A stretch of DNA of 64,000 nucleotides, taken from positions 1,660,419 through 1,724,418 of the forward strand of contig NZ_JH815225.1 of assembly GCF_000238095.2 (NCBI RefSeq), read 5' to 3'. This document shows, one piece after another, positions 9,281 to 18,601 of this stretch (its first letter is position 1; each line of letters begins with the position of its first letter). Below the pieces are notes generated by a model. That model did not search any database and had not been told where the DNA came from. It was given only the letters and a program-made list of their open reading frames with translations. This stretch comes from Peptoanaerobacter stomatis. Its GTDB lineage: Bacteria; Bacillota; Clostridia; Peptostreptococcales; Filifactoraceae. Position numbers and translations under genes: made by a program.

Positions 9281-9784
9281 ATGGAAGTTACAAATCAAGT
9301 GAACAATAATGCAGTTTCTCAAGTACAAAAAAATACAAATGCTCTAAAAAACTTGAAAATAGGAGAAGTAGAAGATTTAAAAAGTTTAGATAAACTAAAT
9401 CCTAAGAAAAAATCAAGAACTGAGTTTATGGAAAAATTCGATAAAATAAAATCAGAGTCCGTAAAAGAAGAGCTTGAAAACATATTTGAAAAAATAACTG
9501 TGCAATCCGACAAAATAGGCGATAAAGTCTATTTGAAGGATATATTGGAATACAAAAAATTGGTAAAAGAGTTTTTAAATGTAGCCACACAAAACTCTCA
9601 TCAATTCAGCAATGAAAATTTTCTCGACAGAAAAGGAAGATATAGAAATTACTCCATAGTAAAGACAGTGGACAGAGAGCTTGAAAGTCTTACAAAAGAT
9701 TTTATAAACGGACAGATAGACCATATGGGAATATTGAAAAAAATGGACGATATAAGAGGAATGTTGCTTGATATAATGATGTAA
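9281..9784 (+). CDS. yaaR: YaaR family protein (DUF327)
   Basis: 167-residue helical cytosolic protein of the YaaR/DUF327 family. Typical features are the Asn/Gln-rich N-terminus and the C-terminal block NSHQFSNENFLDRKGRYRNYSIV followed by KTVDRELESLTKDF. Function is unknown; in Bacillus it sits in the yaaQ-holB region, but not here. I place the start at 9281, not at the ATG 12 bp upstream, because GGAGG at 9271-9275 overlaps the upstream ATG and is correctly spaced for 9281. The gene is followed after 46 bp by a DUF1624 membrane protein, probably co-transcribed. Confidence 0.85.
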   Translation: MEVTNQVNNNAVSQVQKNTNALKNLKIGEVEDLKSLDKLNPKKKSRTEFMEKFDKIKSESVKEELENIFEKITVQSDKIGDKVYLKDILEYKKLVKEFLNVATQNSHQFSNENFLDRKGRYRNYSIVKTVDRELESLTKDFINGQIDHMGILKKMDDIRGMLLDIMM

Positions 9785-9830
9785 TACTAAGAGCTATTTA
9801 GATTAGATAATAGTACAAATTGGAGAGTTT

Positions 9831-10733
9831 ATGTCTGATAGAATTTATATTATAGACTTTTTGCGCGGTTTTACTATAATTCATATGATTATCTATCACA
9901 CGCTGTATGATTTAAAATATGTATTTTCTGTTAATATGCCGTTTTTTTCTACTAATTCATGGTATTTTTATCAGCAATACATATGTATGAGCTTTATATT
10001 TTTATCGGGATTTTCAACCAACTTTAGTAAAAAATTGCTAAGAAATGCTGTTAAGCTGAGTATAATATCAATAATTATAACCGTTGTGACAACTCTTGTG
10101 TCTGACGAGTTTGCAATTAAATTCGGTATTATACATTTCTTAGCTTTTTCTATGCTTGCAATATTCTTTGTGAAAAAAATAGAAGATAAAAGTACAAACA
10201 GCCATAAAAATTGCAGTAAAAATAGATTTCAAAATGAAACTGATGACAAGACTTTTAAAAAGCTTGGAAATAAAACAGATATTAAATATGCAATATATTC
10301 GCTGATAACGCTCGGTATATTCATAGTTTTAAAAAGTAAATATTTTTTGAAAAGCGACATTTATGTAGGTATATACAATTTTATGCAAGAACTTCCGCTT
10401 TCGTTTATATATGGTTTTCCAAGAGATGATTTTTATTCTGCTGATTATTTCCCGATACTTCCATGGATATTTTTGTCATTTACAGGCTATTTTACAGGTA
10501 GGTTCTATAAAGCTGTGAATACCGAAAAGATTTTTGAAAATCACAATAATACTTGTAAAATAAAAGATGAATTAAAGAGCCAAGAAAAAAGATATTTTAG
10601 TAGAATTTTCGGCAAAGATAAAATATCTGTGTTTATATGTGCTATGGGTAGGCACAGCCTGCTCATCTATGTACTTCATCAAGTGGTCATATATGGAGTG
10701 CTTTATATAATTTTTGAAATTATAATTAATTGA
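9831..10733 (+). CDS. DUF1624/YeiB-like membrane acyltransferase (heparan-alpha-glucosaminide N-acetyltransferase-like)
   Basis: 300-residue polytopic protein with about eight hydrophobic segments. The N-terminal RIYIIDFLRGFTIIHMIIYH is the hallmark of the HGSNAT_cat/DUF1624 family: DxxRG followed by a histidine. The C-terminal GRHSLLIYVLHQ is also typical. These proteins are thought to move acyl groups across the membrane onto sugars or envelope components; no substrate can be named. Residues ~125-160 form an unusually long, polar, Asn/Lys-rich loop. RBS TGGAGAG precedes the ATG. Probable operon with yaaR. Confidence 0.82.
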   Translation: MSDRIYIIDFLRGFTIIHMIIYHTLYDLKYVFSVNMPFFSTNSWYFYQQYICMSFIFLSGFSTNFSKKLLRNAVKLSIISIIITVVTTLVSDEFAIKFGIIHFLAFSMLAIFFVKKIEDKSTNSHKNCSKNRFQNETDDKTFKKLGNKTDIKYAIYSLITLGIFIVLKSKYFLKSDIYVGIYNFMQELPLSFIYGFPRDDFYSADYFPILPWIFLSFTGYFTGRFYKAVNTEKIFENHNNTCKIKDELKSQEKRYFSRIFGKDKISVFICAMGRHSLLIYVLHQVVIYGVLYIIFEIIIN

Positions 10734-10829
10734 TATAATCCCTTTCAAAAAATATATGCTCGAAAGTATAACTTTGATTTAAACGTAGTATATATTTGGG
10801 GCAATATTAGTATAAAATAGATATATAAT

Positions 10830-10870
10830 AAAAAAACTTTAAACCAATTTTATTGATTTAAAGTTTTTTT
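10830..10870. terminator. Bidirectional terminator between the DUF1624 and tetR genes
   Basis: Arms AAAAAAACTTTAAA (10830-10843) and TTTAAAGTTTTTTT (10857-10870), flanked by T/A runs on both strands, between convergent genes. Confidence 0.85.
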
Positions 10871-10878
10871 ATTTTTGC

Positions 10879-11457
10879 TTACTCGCTCACTGTTTCCGGT
10901 TTTGAGGGACGAAAAAACAGGCTGTAAAGCATTTCGGCTATTTGAGTTGCATTCATAGTTGTGCCTCTGCTGGCTATATATTTGATAAGTCCGACAGAGC
11001 CTGATATTATAAATGCCATTTGAGTTTCTCTATATTCTCTATCCAAGTTGTCAAAATGGAATGAGTGGTTACCTATTATGCTTTTTGATATAGAATTGTC
11101 AAAACGCTCTAAGAAGTATTTATTTTCTGTACATGAGAACATGACTTTTAGAAAGTATCTGTATTTTAATAAAGCCTCGGCTATTTTTTCAAGTATTATT
11201 ATTTCATCTTCTTTTGTATCGTTTGATAGTTTAAAGTCAAGGTGTTCATCTATTAAGTCCATATTTTCATCTATTATAGATTTCAACAGTACGTCTTTAT
11301 CTTTATAATGAAGATAGAAAGTATTTCTGTTTATCATAGCTTCATCTGCTATGTCTTGAATAGTTATTTTTCCGTAGTTCTCAGTTTCCAATAACGATAA
11401 AAATGCTCGTTTTATAGAACTTTGAGTACGTTCTATTCTCATGTCCTTTTTTCTCAT
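10879..11457 (-). CDS. TetR/AcrR-family transcriptional regulator
   Basis: 192-residue repressor-type protein. The helix-turn-helix lies around residues 15-55 (KITIQDIADEAMINRNTFYLHYKDKDVLL), very close to the TetR consensus. The C-terminal ligand-binding part resembles TetR_C_7/DhaS-like members. ATG with AAGGAG five to six bases upstream on the minus strand. It lies 23 bp downstream of pepA on the same strand, so the two form an operon. A 21-bp inverted repeat in the pepA leader (12996-13016) is a candidate operator, which would make it autoregulatory. Ligand unknown. Confidence 0.92.
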   Translation of the reverse strand: MRKKDMRIERTQSSIKRAFLSLLETENYGKITIQDIADEAMINRNTFYLHYKDKDVLLKSIIDENMDLIDEHLDFKLSNDTKEDEIIILEKIAEALLKYRYFLKVMFSCTENKYFLERFDNSISKSIIGNHSFHFDNLDREYRETQMAFIISGSVGLIKYIASRGTTMNATQIAEMLYSLFFRPSKPETVSE

Positions 11458-11480
11458 ATCTACTCCTTAATAATAAAAAT

Positions 11481-12980
11481 TTAAATATTATTATCTTTTA
11501 TTTTATTTTCAAAATATTTGTAAAGCATTAAAACATTTGCACCTGTACCGCCTTTAGGACGTATAGGTGTTTCTTTTTCTCCCCATGCGGAGCCTGCAAT
11601 ATCTAAATGTATTATAGGTGTTTCTTTTGCAAATTTTGTGACGAATAAGCCTGCTGTTATACTTCCGGCATATCTGCCACCTATATTATTTATGTCCGCA
11701 AAATCTGAGTCCAAAAGTTTTCTATAATCTTCATAGTATGGAAGTTGCCATACTTCATCAAGAGTTTCTTTTGACGCTTTTTTCAAATCATCATATAGGT
11801 AATCATATTTTGTTATTGCACCTGTTATTTCTTCTCCAAGTGCTACAAGCACCGCACCTGTAAGAGTAGAGAGTTCTATTATTTGAGAAACTTTTTCTTC
11901 TTGTATACTGTATGTTATTGCATCAGCAAGTGTCAAGCGTCCCTCTGCGTCTGTGTTTCCTATCTCTATATGTGTTTTATCCATAGAACATATTATATCG
12001 CCGGGCTTATATGCGTTGCCGGCAATCATATTTTCACAGCTTGCTATTACCGCTGTTATGTTGACTTTCAATTTTTTCCGTGCGATTAAATTAAGTGCAC
12101 CTATTACTGTTGCAGAACCACCCATATCGCTTTTCATATCAAGCATTGAGCTTGTAGGTTTTATTGAATATCCGCCACTGTCATAGCACAAGCCTTTACC
12201 GACAAGACCGTATATTTTTTCGTCAGACGGATTGCCCTTATATCTTAAAACTATAAGTCTTGGAGGATTTGCAGAGCCTTTTGCTACTGATAAAAACGCA
12301 CCCATTTCCATTTTTTCGATATATTTTTCATCGAAGATTTCTGCTTCATATCCATATTTTTCTGCTGATTCTTTTGCTTTTTGTGAGAGGATTTCAGGTG
12401 TCATATGATTTGCAGGTTCATTTATCAAATCTCTCGTATAATTTACGCATTCTGCTTCGATTTTTGCATCTTCTATCAAAGTGTCGGCATTATTTAAACA
12501 ATTTTCTTTCAGTACAATTTTTATAATCGGCTCATTTTTTGCATCATCTGATTTTTTGTACTTGTCAAATTTATATTTTGATAAAATGATTGAGCGAATT
12601 ACAGATTTTGCAAATAATTCATAAGATGTACGTTCTAAAGGTCTAAGAGCTATACATATAGCACCTTGATATAGCTTGGATGCGTATTTTGTAGCAGACA
12701 CAAGCCCTTTTACAGCATCTTTAAGGTTTGCCTCAGCTTTTTTTCCCATGCCTAAGAGCAGTACATTTATAATTTTGCCCTCTAAAACTGTGTTGTAATA
12801 ATATAATTCACCTTTTGAAGCTTTAAACTTTTCTTCCTTTATAGAGTTATTGGCTATGTCCAATACCTGAGAAGGAATGTCCAATTTGTTAAAGCTTATA
12901 TCTTCCTTTTCAAAGCAAGGTAATATTACAAGGTTTTTTTTAAGCTCAAGCTCACTATTTTTTATTAATTCTATTTTCAA
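11481..12980 (-). CDS. pepA: Leucyl aminopeptidase (M17, PepA)
   Basis: 499-residue cytosolic dimetal aminopeptidase releasing N-terminal residues from peptides. The C-terminal catalytic domain has VGKGLCYDSGGYSIKP (residues ~258-273), the metal-ligand segment SSMLDMKSDMGG, and the family signature NTDAEGRL near residue 343. The N-terminal ~160 residues form the less conserved M17 domain. The start is TTG with AGAGGTG upstream on the minus strand. It is the first gene of a pepA-tetR operon. Coupling of a peptidase with a TetR regulator suggests peptide- or amino-acid-dependent control, which is inference. Confidence 0.94.
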   Translation of the reverse strand: MKIELIKNSELELKKNLVILPCFEKEDISFNKLDIPSQVLDIANNSIKEEKFKASKGELYYYNTVLEGKIINVLLLGMGKKAEANLKDAVKGLVSATKYASKLYQGAICIALRPLERTSYELFAKSVIRSIILSKYKFDKYKKSDDAKNEPIIKIVLKENCLNNADTLIEDAKIEAECVNYTRDLINEPANHMTPEILSQKAKESAEKYGYEAEIFDEKYIEKMEMGAFLSVAKGSANPPRLIVLRYKGNPSDEKIYGLVGKGLCYDSGGYSIKPTSSMLDMKSDMGGSATVIGALNLIARKKLKVNITAVIASCENMIAGNAYKPGDIICSMDKTHIEIGNTDAEGRLTLADAITYSIQEEKVSQIIELSTLTGAVLVALGEEITGAITKYDYLYDDLKKASKETLDEVWQLPYYEDYRKLLDSDFADINNIGGRYAGSITAGLFVTKFAKETPIIHLDIAGSAWGEKETPIRPKGGTGANVLMLYKYFENKIKDNNI

Positions 12981-12995
12981 ATTACACCTCTTTCT

Positions 12996-13016
12996 TACAT
13001 AACCGACAGTTATGTA
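12996..13016 (-). promoter_or_regulatory. Inverted repeat, candidate TetR operator, upstream of pepA; rest of the 12981-13654 gap
   Basis: TACATAAC-cgaca-GTTATGTA, perfect 8-bp arms, between the pepA start and a probable -10 (TATAAT on the minus strand, 13061-13066). Its position and symmetry fit a repressor site for the co-transcribed TetR protein. Elsewhere in the gap, a TTTGTTG/CAACAAA inverted repeat (13142-13166) and general AT-rich sequence are all I see. Confidence 0.45.
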
Positions 13017-13654
13017 GTTATAATAAATTTAAGCATTTAGCATAGTTACTTTATACCGAAATTATACAAAAATAATCTTATTTTTAATTAAGTTTTGGAT
13101 AAACTGTATTATACTAAATAAAAATAAAGAGTGTTGTAATATTTGTTGCATTATTAATACAACAAACATATTAAATAATATAATATGTGCAATGTTTAAA
13201 ATATAATGCATTTTTAGGGAAATAGCAAGATATTAATCTGTAAAATTTATGTGAACTGCATTTATTTATTTTGTTTACAATCTATTTTATACGAGTTAAA
13301 AAAGATTTTTTATATATTTTATTGTTAAATGCTTATAATAGGTTTTAGTATGAGCGTATAAAAGTAAATCAAACGTAATTGGAAAATATAGAGATATATT
13401 GATATAATGAAATAAAAATATAAATTTAGAAAAAATAAAATAATTCTACCTAAACCTGAGTTTTACATAATACACAAGAGAATATAAAAAAAGAAAATAG
13501 GACAATAATAGTTTAGCGCATACAAAGAGTGTATTCTGATAGGTATATTTTGACAGTTTAAAATTTTCAAAAGGATTATGATGAATTTTATTACATTTAT
13601 GATACAATATGGTCTATGAAATAGATTCGAAATTTGAATAAAGAGGATAAAGAA

Positions 13655-14698
13655 ATGGATAAAAAAGATGGAATGATGATTATAAGTCAAGAAGGATTCT
13701 TGACAAAGATCTATACAATAAGGGGACAAAAGGTAATGCTTGACTTTGAATTAGCCGAAATCTATGGGTATGAAACAAAGGCTTTTAATCAGCAAGTAAA
13801 AAGAAATATTGAAAAATTTGATGAAGATTTTATGTTCCAATTAACTGATGAGGAAGTATCTGGACTTTCAAGGTCACAAAATGTGACCTTGAACAAAAGT
13901 GCAGGAAGAGGTAGTAATATTAAATACAATCCTCACGCATTTACTGAACAAGGAATTTATATGCTGATGACAGTTTTAAAAGGAGAGCTTGCTGTCAAGC
14001 AGAGTAAGGCACTGATTCGTACTTTTAAACAAATGAAAGACTACATTGTAGAAAATCAAGGGTTGATTGGTAAAAGAGAGTTTTTACAGCTTTCGATGCA
14101 GATTACAAGTAATGTTGTAGAAATGCAAGATTTAAGACGAGATTTAAGAGATGTGGAAGATCAGGTGGCGGAAGTTATGGACACCTTAAATAATGTGGTA
14201 CATAAATCCGAACTGTCTGAACTGATTCTTGACCTCAGCAATCCACAGCTCAAATACGGATTTTTACTTTTGAACGGACAGCCGATCGAAGCAAATCTTG
14301 CATATAAAGACATTTACAGCATAGCAAAAAAGAGTATTTATATTGTAGATAACTACATCGGAGTGAAAACTTTAGTATTACTGAAAGATGTCCCTTCATC
14401 GGTAGAGATCATTATATTCAGCGATAATATCGGCAAAGGACTTCATACCATTGAATATCAGGATTTTTGCGAAGAATATCCTTTTAGAAAGATAAAATTT
14501 CAAAAATCCGGCGGAGAGTTTCACGACAGATATATTATTATCGACTGGAATACCAAGCATCAGCGAATCTATCATTGCGGAGCGTCTTCTAAAGATGCAG
14601 GTCAAAGAATCACAAGCATAACGGAAGTGGTCGATCAAATGATTTATACCGACCTTATAACCAACCTCTTGAAAAATCCGATTTTAAAGTTAAAATAA
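13655..14698 (+). CDS. ORF6N-domain protein with C-terminal PLD-like domain
   Basis: 347-residue protein of mobile-element character. Residues ~10-105 match the ORF6N (KilA-N-related) DNA-binding domain (VMLDFELAEIYGYETKAFNQQVKRN ... FTEQGIYMLMTVL). A helical linker follows. The C-terminus has a HDRYIIID motif near residue 290 and GASSKDAG further on, the half-HKD pattern of PLD-like proteins fused to ORF6N in many genomes. Start chosen at 13655 (ATG, AGAGG eight bases upstream), not the TTG at 13634. It reads as somewhat GC-richer than its neighbours and stands alone, suggesting horizontal acquisition. Role unknown; phage-derived regulator or defence-related nuclease are both possible. Confidence 0.83.
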   Translation: MDKKDGMMIISQEGFLTKIYTIRGQKVMLDFELAEIYGYETKAFNQQVKRNIEKFDEDFMFQLTDEEVSGLSRSQNVTLNKSAGRGSNIKYNPHAFTEQGIYMLMTVLKGELAVKQSKALIRTFKQMKDYIVENQGLIGKREFLQLSMQITSNVVEMQDLRRDLRDVEDQVAEVMDTLNNVVHKSELSELILDLSNPQLKYGFLLLNGQPIEANLAYKDIYSIAKKSIYIVDNYIGVKTLVLLKDVPSSVEIIIFSDNIGKGLHTIEYQDFCEEYPFRKIKFQKSGGEFHDRYIIIDWNTKHQRIYHCGASSKDAGQRITSITEVVDQMIYTDLITNLLKNPILKLK

Positions 14699-15077
14699 AA
14701 ATAATGAAATTATTTCTATAATTAATAAGCTGTAATATAGATGTAAAGCATATGTAATTTGCAAAAAATAAGAAATTAATATATAATGTACACATACAAT
14801 CAATGGACATCATACATATGATATTCATACTGATATTAAAGTCAATAAAACGATAGAAAATACTACTGTACAAATTTAACAAAGTATAAGGCTGTTTATT
14901 AATCTTATAATTTAACAGTTATATATATGTAGGTTTGTAACTCGTTTTTTTGAATAAGTCGGTATGATATTGGCATAAGTGTTTGATTGTATATAAGCTT
15001 ATCTGTATAAGATATCCACGAATTATGACATAAAACTACATCTTATTTTACAACTACATTACAAAAACAAAAATCAC

Positions 15078-15106
15078 TTGACGAGCAAAATTAGGAATGT
15101 TATAAT
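15078..15106 (+). promoter_or_regulatory. Strong sigma-A promoter with extended -10; rest of the 14699-15211 gap
   Basis: TTGACG at 15078-15083, a 17-bp spacer and TATAAT at 15101-15106, with TG one base before it (TGtTATAAT). It drives the surface protein gene. Upstream, 14699-15077 shows only AT-rich sequence without a gene. Confidence 0.85.
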
Positions 15107-15139
15107 TCACACTGTAATTAAATTAATTAAAAATTAAGA

Positions 15140-15198
15140 AAGCACATAATAATATTATGAGAGAGCGTAAGGCTCTAAAATAACATTATTATTTTAAG
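15140..15198 (+). promoter_or_regulatory. Stem-loop in the 5' leader of the surface protein mRNA
   Basis: AGAGC-gtaag-GCTCT is nested inside complementary AATAATATTATG/CATTATTATT flanks, just before the AAGGGGG ribosome binding site. Structured leaders that stabilise mRNA are well known for abundant S-layer proteins; the same role here is inference. Confidence 0.5.
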
Positions 15199-15211
15199 GG
15201 GGAAATTAAAT

Positions 15212-17680
15212 ATGAAGAGAAAATTATCTCTATTAATGGCATTTATGATGGCTGCTACATTGCTTCCAGCTCAGCCAGCATTTGCTGCAACAAGAAACGT
15301 AATAAACAAAACTATTACTACAACATCTGATGCTATAACAGATGAAACAACTGGAGTTGTACTTACTTTAGGTGTGGATAGTGCTGCGTCAATATATGGT
15401 GCTAAAGCAGGACAAAATTTTGAATTGCATTTAGATGGAGATGCAAAATGGACATATGGTTCAAAGGAACTTACTGATAAATATGCATATACTGATAATG
15501 TGTTATATCCGGCTAATTATCATACAAATGGTAATCCTGATTATCCAGGTCTAACAAAACCTTCTGACTTTGATGGTAAACAAATTAAAAACTTAAAAAA
15601 TGCTAAAGTTCAAAAATTAACTGATTCTATACTTGGAGTACAAGTAATAGCGGATGGAAAAGTAGAAATACCTCTATTGGTTCAATTTAATGGAACTCCT
15701 GAAGGTGTTCAAAAAGTAAAAGTAGTGCCTAAAGATTCAGATGTTAGTACTGGTGAATATGCTTATGCAAATGTAGGTGCAGACTCTATAAAATTCAGAG
15801 TACAAAAGAAAGAAAAAATATCAAGAAGTGGTAACACTAAAGTACAATTGATACTTGATGAAATGACTCCACAAGCTTTTGATAAAAACCACTCTATAAA
15901 TCTTAAATTACCAAGAGGGTTTACTTGGGATTTCTCTACAAGTGGAAAAACAGCATATACTGTAAGCAAAGCAAAAATAGATAAAGTTCCAAATTCTGAT
16001 GACAGAATAGTGAAAATCACACCTGATAAATATACTGAACAATTGGATTCAATATATTTAAATATGTGCATAATACCTGATAGAGATGCAAAATTCGGTG
16101 ATGTAGATGTAATAGTTCAAGAAAATTCAGATGTATCTCCAACTTCACTTGTAGTAGCTGAATATGTAGATTACGGTGTACAAGTAAAAGCTGAAAAAGT
16201 GCTTAATGTTATAGCAGGTAAAGATATAGAAGGTCTATACAAATCAAAACTTACTATAGAAGAACCTGCCACATCATCACTACAAGGCAACAGATATATG
16301 ACATTCCAATTTGTAGATGAGAATGGTAAAGCGGTAGATGCATCATTACAAGATGGTGAAAAACTAAAGATAACAAAGAAATCTGGAGATAAAGAAACTA
16401 AACTTCAAATAGATAAATCATCTATAGAGAGAGTTGGCAATAAAGAATCAGGTAAAGTTGAAGATTATGATATAAAGACTTATGATAAAGACGGTAAAGG
16501 TAAAGATAATAAGATGGCAGATAAGTTCGACTTATATGTTACTCAACAATCTGAAACAACAAGAACTAAATTTGAATTAGAAGTGCCTTTTGTAGTTGAT
16601 TCAGGATTTACTGGTAAACTATTCCTTAAAGTAAAAGGTGCAGGTGCTGAAGAACAATTAGTTCAAATAGCTGATGTTAAAGCTCCTGTTACATTTGAAG
16701 TAAAAGGTGCTCTTCCACAAGTTAAAATAGGTCTTCAAAAACAAGATGGACAAGACATACTTGTAAAAGAAACAGAAGCTGGAGCATTACAAGATTATGT
16801 TCCTGCAGGAATTAATTCAAATTATGCAGAATATAACCTTAAATTTGAAGATACTAATATCCAAACATACTTCAAGAGTGTAGCGTACACACTTGATGAA
16901 GGTAATATCGGAATCAAAAAAGTAGATAAGAAAGATAAATATATCTACGTTCAAGTAGAAAGAAGATCTACTAAACCTTCTGCAATAACATTTAAGAATA
17001 TCAGTGTAACTCTTGACAGATCTGTTCCTTACGGTGAATTAAGACTTAAAGGAAACTTCGGTATAGTTGATGAAAGATATGACTTGAGCAAGACAGTTAA
17101 GAAATTTGATTACTTTACAACTATAACTCCGGTATCTGACGAAAAGAGAATAACTACAGTATTCACTATAGGTGAGAAATCTTATACAGAAGTAGTTCGT
17201 GGAGTTAAAGAAGCTAAGACTGCTGACGTTGCTCCATTCATCAAAGATAACAGAACAATGTTACCTGTAAGATATATAGCTGATGCTATAGGTGCAGTAG
17301 TTAACTATGACCCTACTACAAGAATAGCAACATTCCAAAAATATCAATCAGTAGTAACTATGAATATAGACAAGAATGTAATGTATGTAAATGGTTCTCC
17401 AGTACAACTTGATGCTAAACCAACTAACGTTGAAGGAAGAATATTCTTACCGGTAGCTAACATAGCTCAAGCGTTTGGTCTAAAACATGGCGAAACAATA
17501 ATCTGGAATCAAGAAGCTAAGACTGTAACTATACTTCCTCAAGATGCAACACCTGAAGAAGTAAAAGCTGCTCAAGACGGAACAATCCTAAAAGATGCAA
17601 AAGAAGCTAAACCGGCTGAGGCTCCAAAAACTGAAGCTCCAAAAGCAGAAGAAAAGCCTGCTGAAACTCCAGCAAAATAG
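15212..17680 (+). CDS. Abundant surface protein with copper-amine-oxidase-N (stalk) domains
   Basis: 822-residue secreted protein. Signal peptide residues 1-25 (ending AFA). Residues ~30-640 are beta-rich, low in Cys, and not recognised. Residues ~660-790 hold tandem Cu_amine_oxidN1 (PF07833) repeats (NRTMLPVRYIADAIGAVVNYD ... GRIFLPVANIAQAFGL), which in clostridia attach or present surface proteins and do not bind copper. The tail is a Pro/Ala/Glu/Lys linker (EAKPAEAPKTEAPK). Strong promoter, leader hairpin, AAGGGGG site, monocistronic terminator and distinct codon choice all point to very high expression, as for an S-layer or major coat protein. Exact role is inference. Confidence 0.72.
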   Translation: MKRKLSLLMAFMMAATLLPAQPAFAATRNVINKTITTTSDAITDETTGVVLTLGVDSAASIYGAKAGQNFELHLDGDAKWTYGSKELTDKYAYTDNVLYPANYHTNGNPDYPGLTKPSDFDGKQIKNLKNAKVQKLTDSILGVQVIADGKVEIPLLVQFNGTPEGVQKVKVVPKDSDVSTGEYAYANVGADSIKFRVQKKEKISRSGNTKVQLILDEMTPQAFDKNHSINLKLPRGFTWDFSTSGKTAYTVSKAKIDKVPNSDDRIVKITPDKYTEQLDSIYLNMCIIPDRDAKFGDVDVIVQENSDVSPTSLVVAEYVDYGVQVKAEKVLNVIAGKDIEGLYKSKLTIEEPATSSLQGNRYMTFQFVDENGKAVDASLQDGEKLKITKKSGDKETKLQIDKSSIERVGNKESGKVEDYDIKTYDKDGKGKDNKMADKFDLYVTQQSETTRTKFELEVPFVVDSGFTGKLFLKVKGAGAEEQLVQIADVKAPVTFEVKGALPQVKIGLQKQDGQDILVKETEAGALQDYVPAGINSNYAEYNLKFEDTNIQTYFKSVAYTLDEGNIGIKKVDKKDKYIYVQVERRSTKPSAITFKNISVTLDRSVPYGELRLKGNFGIVDERYDLSKTVKKFDYFTTITPVSDEKRITTVFTIGEKSYTEVVRGVKEAKTADVAPFIKDNRTMLPVRYIADAIGAVVNYDPTTRIATFQKYQSVVTMNIDKNVMYVNGSPVQLDAKPTNVEGRIFLPVANIAQAFGLKHGETIIWNQEAKTVTILPQDATPEEVKAAQDGTILKDAKEAKPAEAPKTEAPKAEEKPAETPAK

Positions 17681-17724
17681 TAATTGAAACTATTAAAAGA
17701 GTGGTTAAACCTACTTGATAAAAT

Positions 17725-17761
17725 AAAAAAATAGAGTATCGTATAGATACTCTATTTTTTT
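17725..17761 (+). terminator. Intrinsic terminator of the surface protein gene
   Basis: Arms of about 15 bp (17726-17740 and 17746-17760) around a GTATA loop, with A and T tracts on either side. Confidence 0.9.
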
Positions 17762-17821
17762 GTGTAAAGAAATATATGTTGTTATATCAAGCATTATTAT
17801 AAATGTTTCTGTAATATAATT

Positions 17822-17880
17822 TTATACTATTTTTTAATAAAATTATGGATAACTTATATAATTATATAGCATTAAAACAA
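17822..17880 (-). repeat. Dispersed repeat R1, partial copy
   Basis: On the minus strand it reads ATTATATAAGTTATCCATAA followed by TTTTATTAAAAAATAGTATA, matching the right half of R1. The left half is not present. Confidence 0.6.
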
Positions 17881-17975
17881 ATAGCTTGGAGGAGATAATC
17901 CATATCATATAGGTAACGCTGTTTACAATATCTTTAGTTAATAAATTTGTGTTGTCACATAATCTATCTAATACA

Positions 17976-18566
17976 TCATTCAATATTTCTATTGTTTTTT
18001 AGTATAAGTAATTTTGTGTTTACATCTTTTCTGAAATTGTTCATAGTAAGCCCCACATAATTCCATATATGCTCTACGTCGGAGTGGTCGCTGGCATAGC
18101 CTAATTTGTGTGCTTCACTGTGTGAGAGTATGGTATATGGTTTGAGAGGGTTTAATGAAAATATCTTACATAAATAGGCAAAATATTCTACTGCAAGGCA
18201 GTAAGTTTGTTTTACATATCTTTTTGTATAAATGGGGTCTGTATCTTCAAACAATCCTCCTTTTATATATCTTATGCTTTTGGGCTCTGTGAGTTCTATC
18301 CCTATATATCCGCTGTTGTAGCTACCTTTTTGTCCTTTCCCGCAATGCCAACCTCTATAATTATATGGTAAAGTTTCGTATATTGCATAAGTTGACACAA
18401 AAGCGTGTACGCATTTATATACACCTGCTTTGTTCCAACTTTTTATAAAATTCATCGGATTTTCTACGTTGCAACCTACGCTGTGTATCATCAATCCTCT
18501 TATATTCATCTTTGTAGCTGATTTGTAGCAGTCGTTATTTGTGAGATGTTGCTTTATTATATTCAT
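17976..18566 (-). CDS. N-acetylmuramoyl-L-alanine amidase (Amidase_2/PGRP fold)
   Basis: 196-residue zinc amidase that cleaves the MurNAc-L-Ala bond of peptidoglycan. Likely zinc ligands are H28 (MIHSVG) and H149 (SHSEAHKLGYASDH), with a third in the H161-SDVEH region; the GWHCGKG and IGIELTEP segments are typical of endolysin-like amidases. No signal peptide and no cell-wall-binding domain, so it needs another route out of the cell. RBS GGAGGTAG. It is divergent from the sigma factor-YvrJ-DUF1659-DUF2922 genes, the usual partners of this amidase type, and shares a 16-bp palindrome in its leader with the sigma factor gene. Co-regulation is inferred. Confidence 0.85.
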   Translation of the reverse strand: MNIIKQHLTNNDCYKSATKMNIRGLMIHSVGCNVENPMNFIKSWNKAGVYKCVHAFVSTYAIYETLPYNYRGWHCGKGQKGSYNSGYIGIELTEPKSIRYIKGGLFEDTDPIYTKRYVKQTYCLAVEYFAYLCKIFSLNPLKPYTILSHSEAHKLGYASDHSDVEHIWNYVGLTMNNFRKDVNTKLLILKNNRNIE

Positions 18567-18585
18567 ATTACTACCTCCTATATAA

Positions 18586-18601
18586 TAGAAAATATATTCT
18601 A
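18586..18601. promoter_or_regulatory. Palindrome in the amidase leader (pair member 1)
   Basis: TAGAAAATATATTCTA, lying 20-35 bp upstream of the amidase ATG. It differs by one base from the palindrome at 19018-19033 in the sigma factor leader. Candidate shared operator. Confidence 0.45.
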
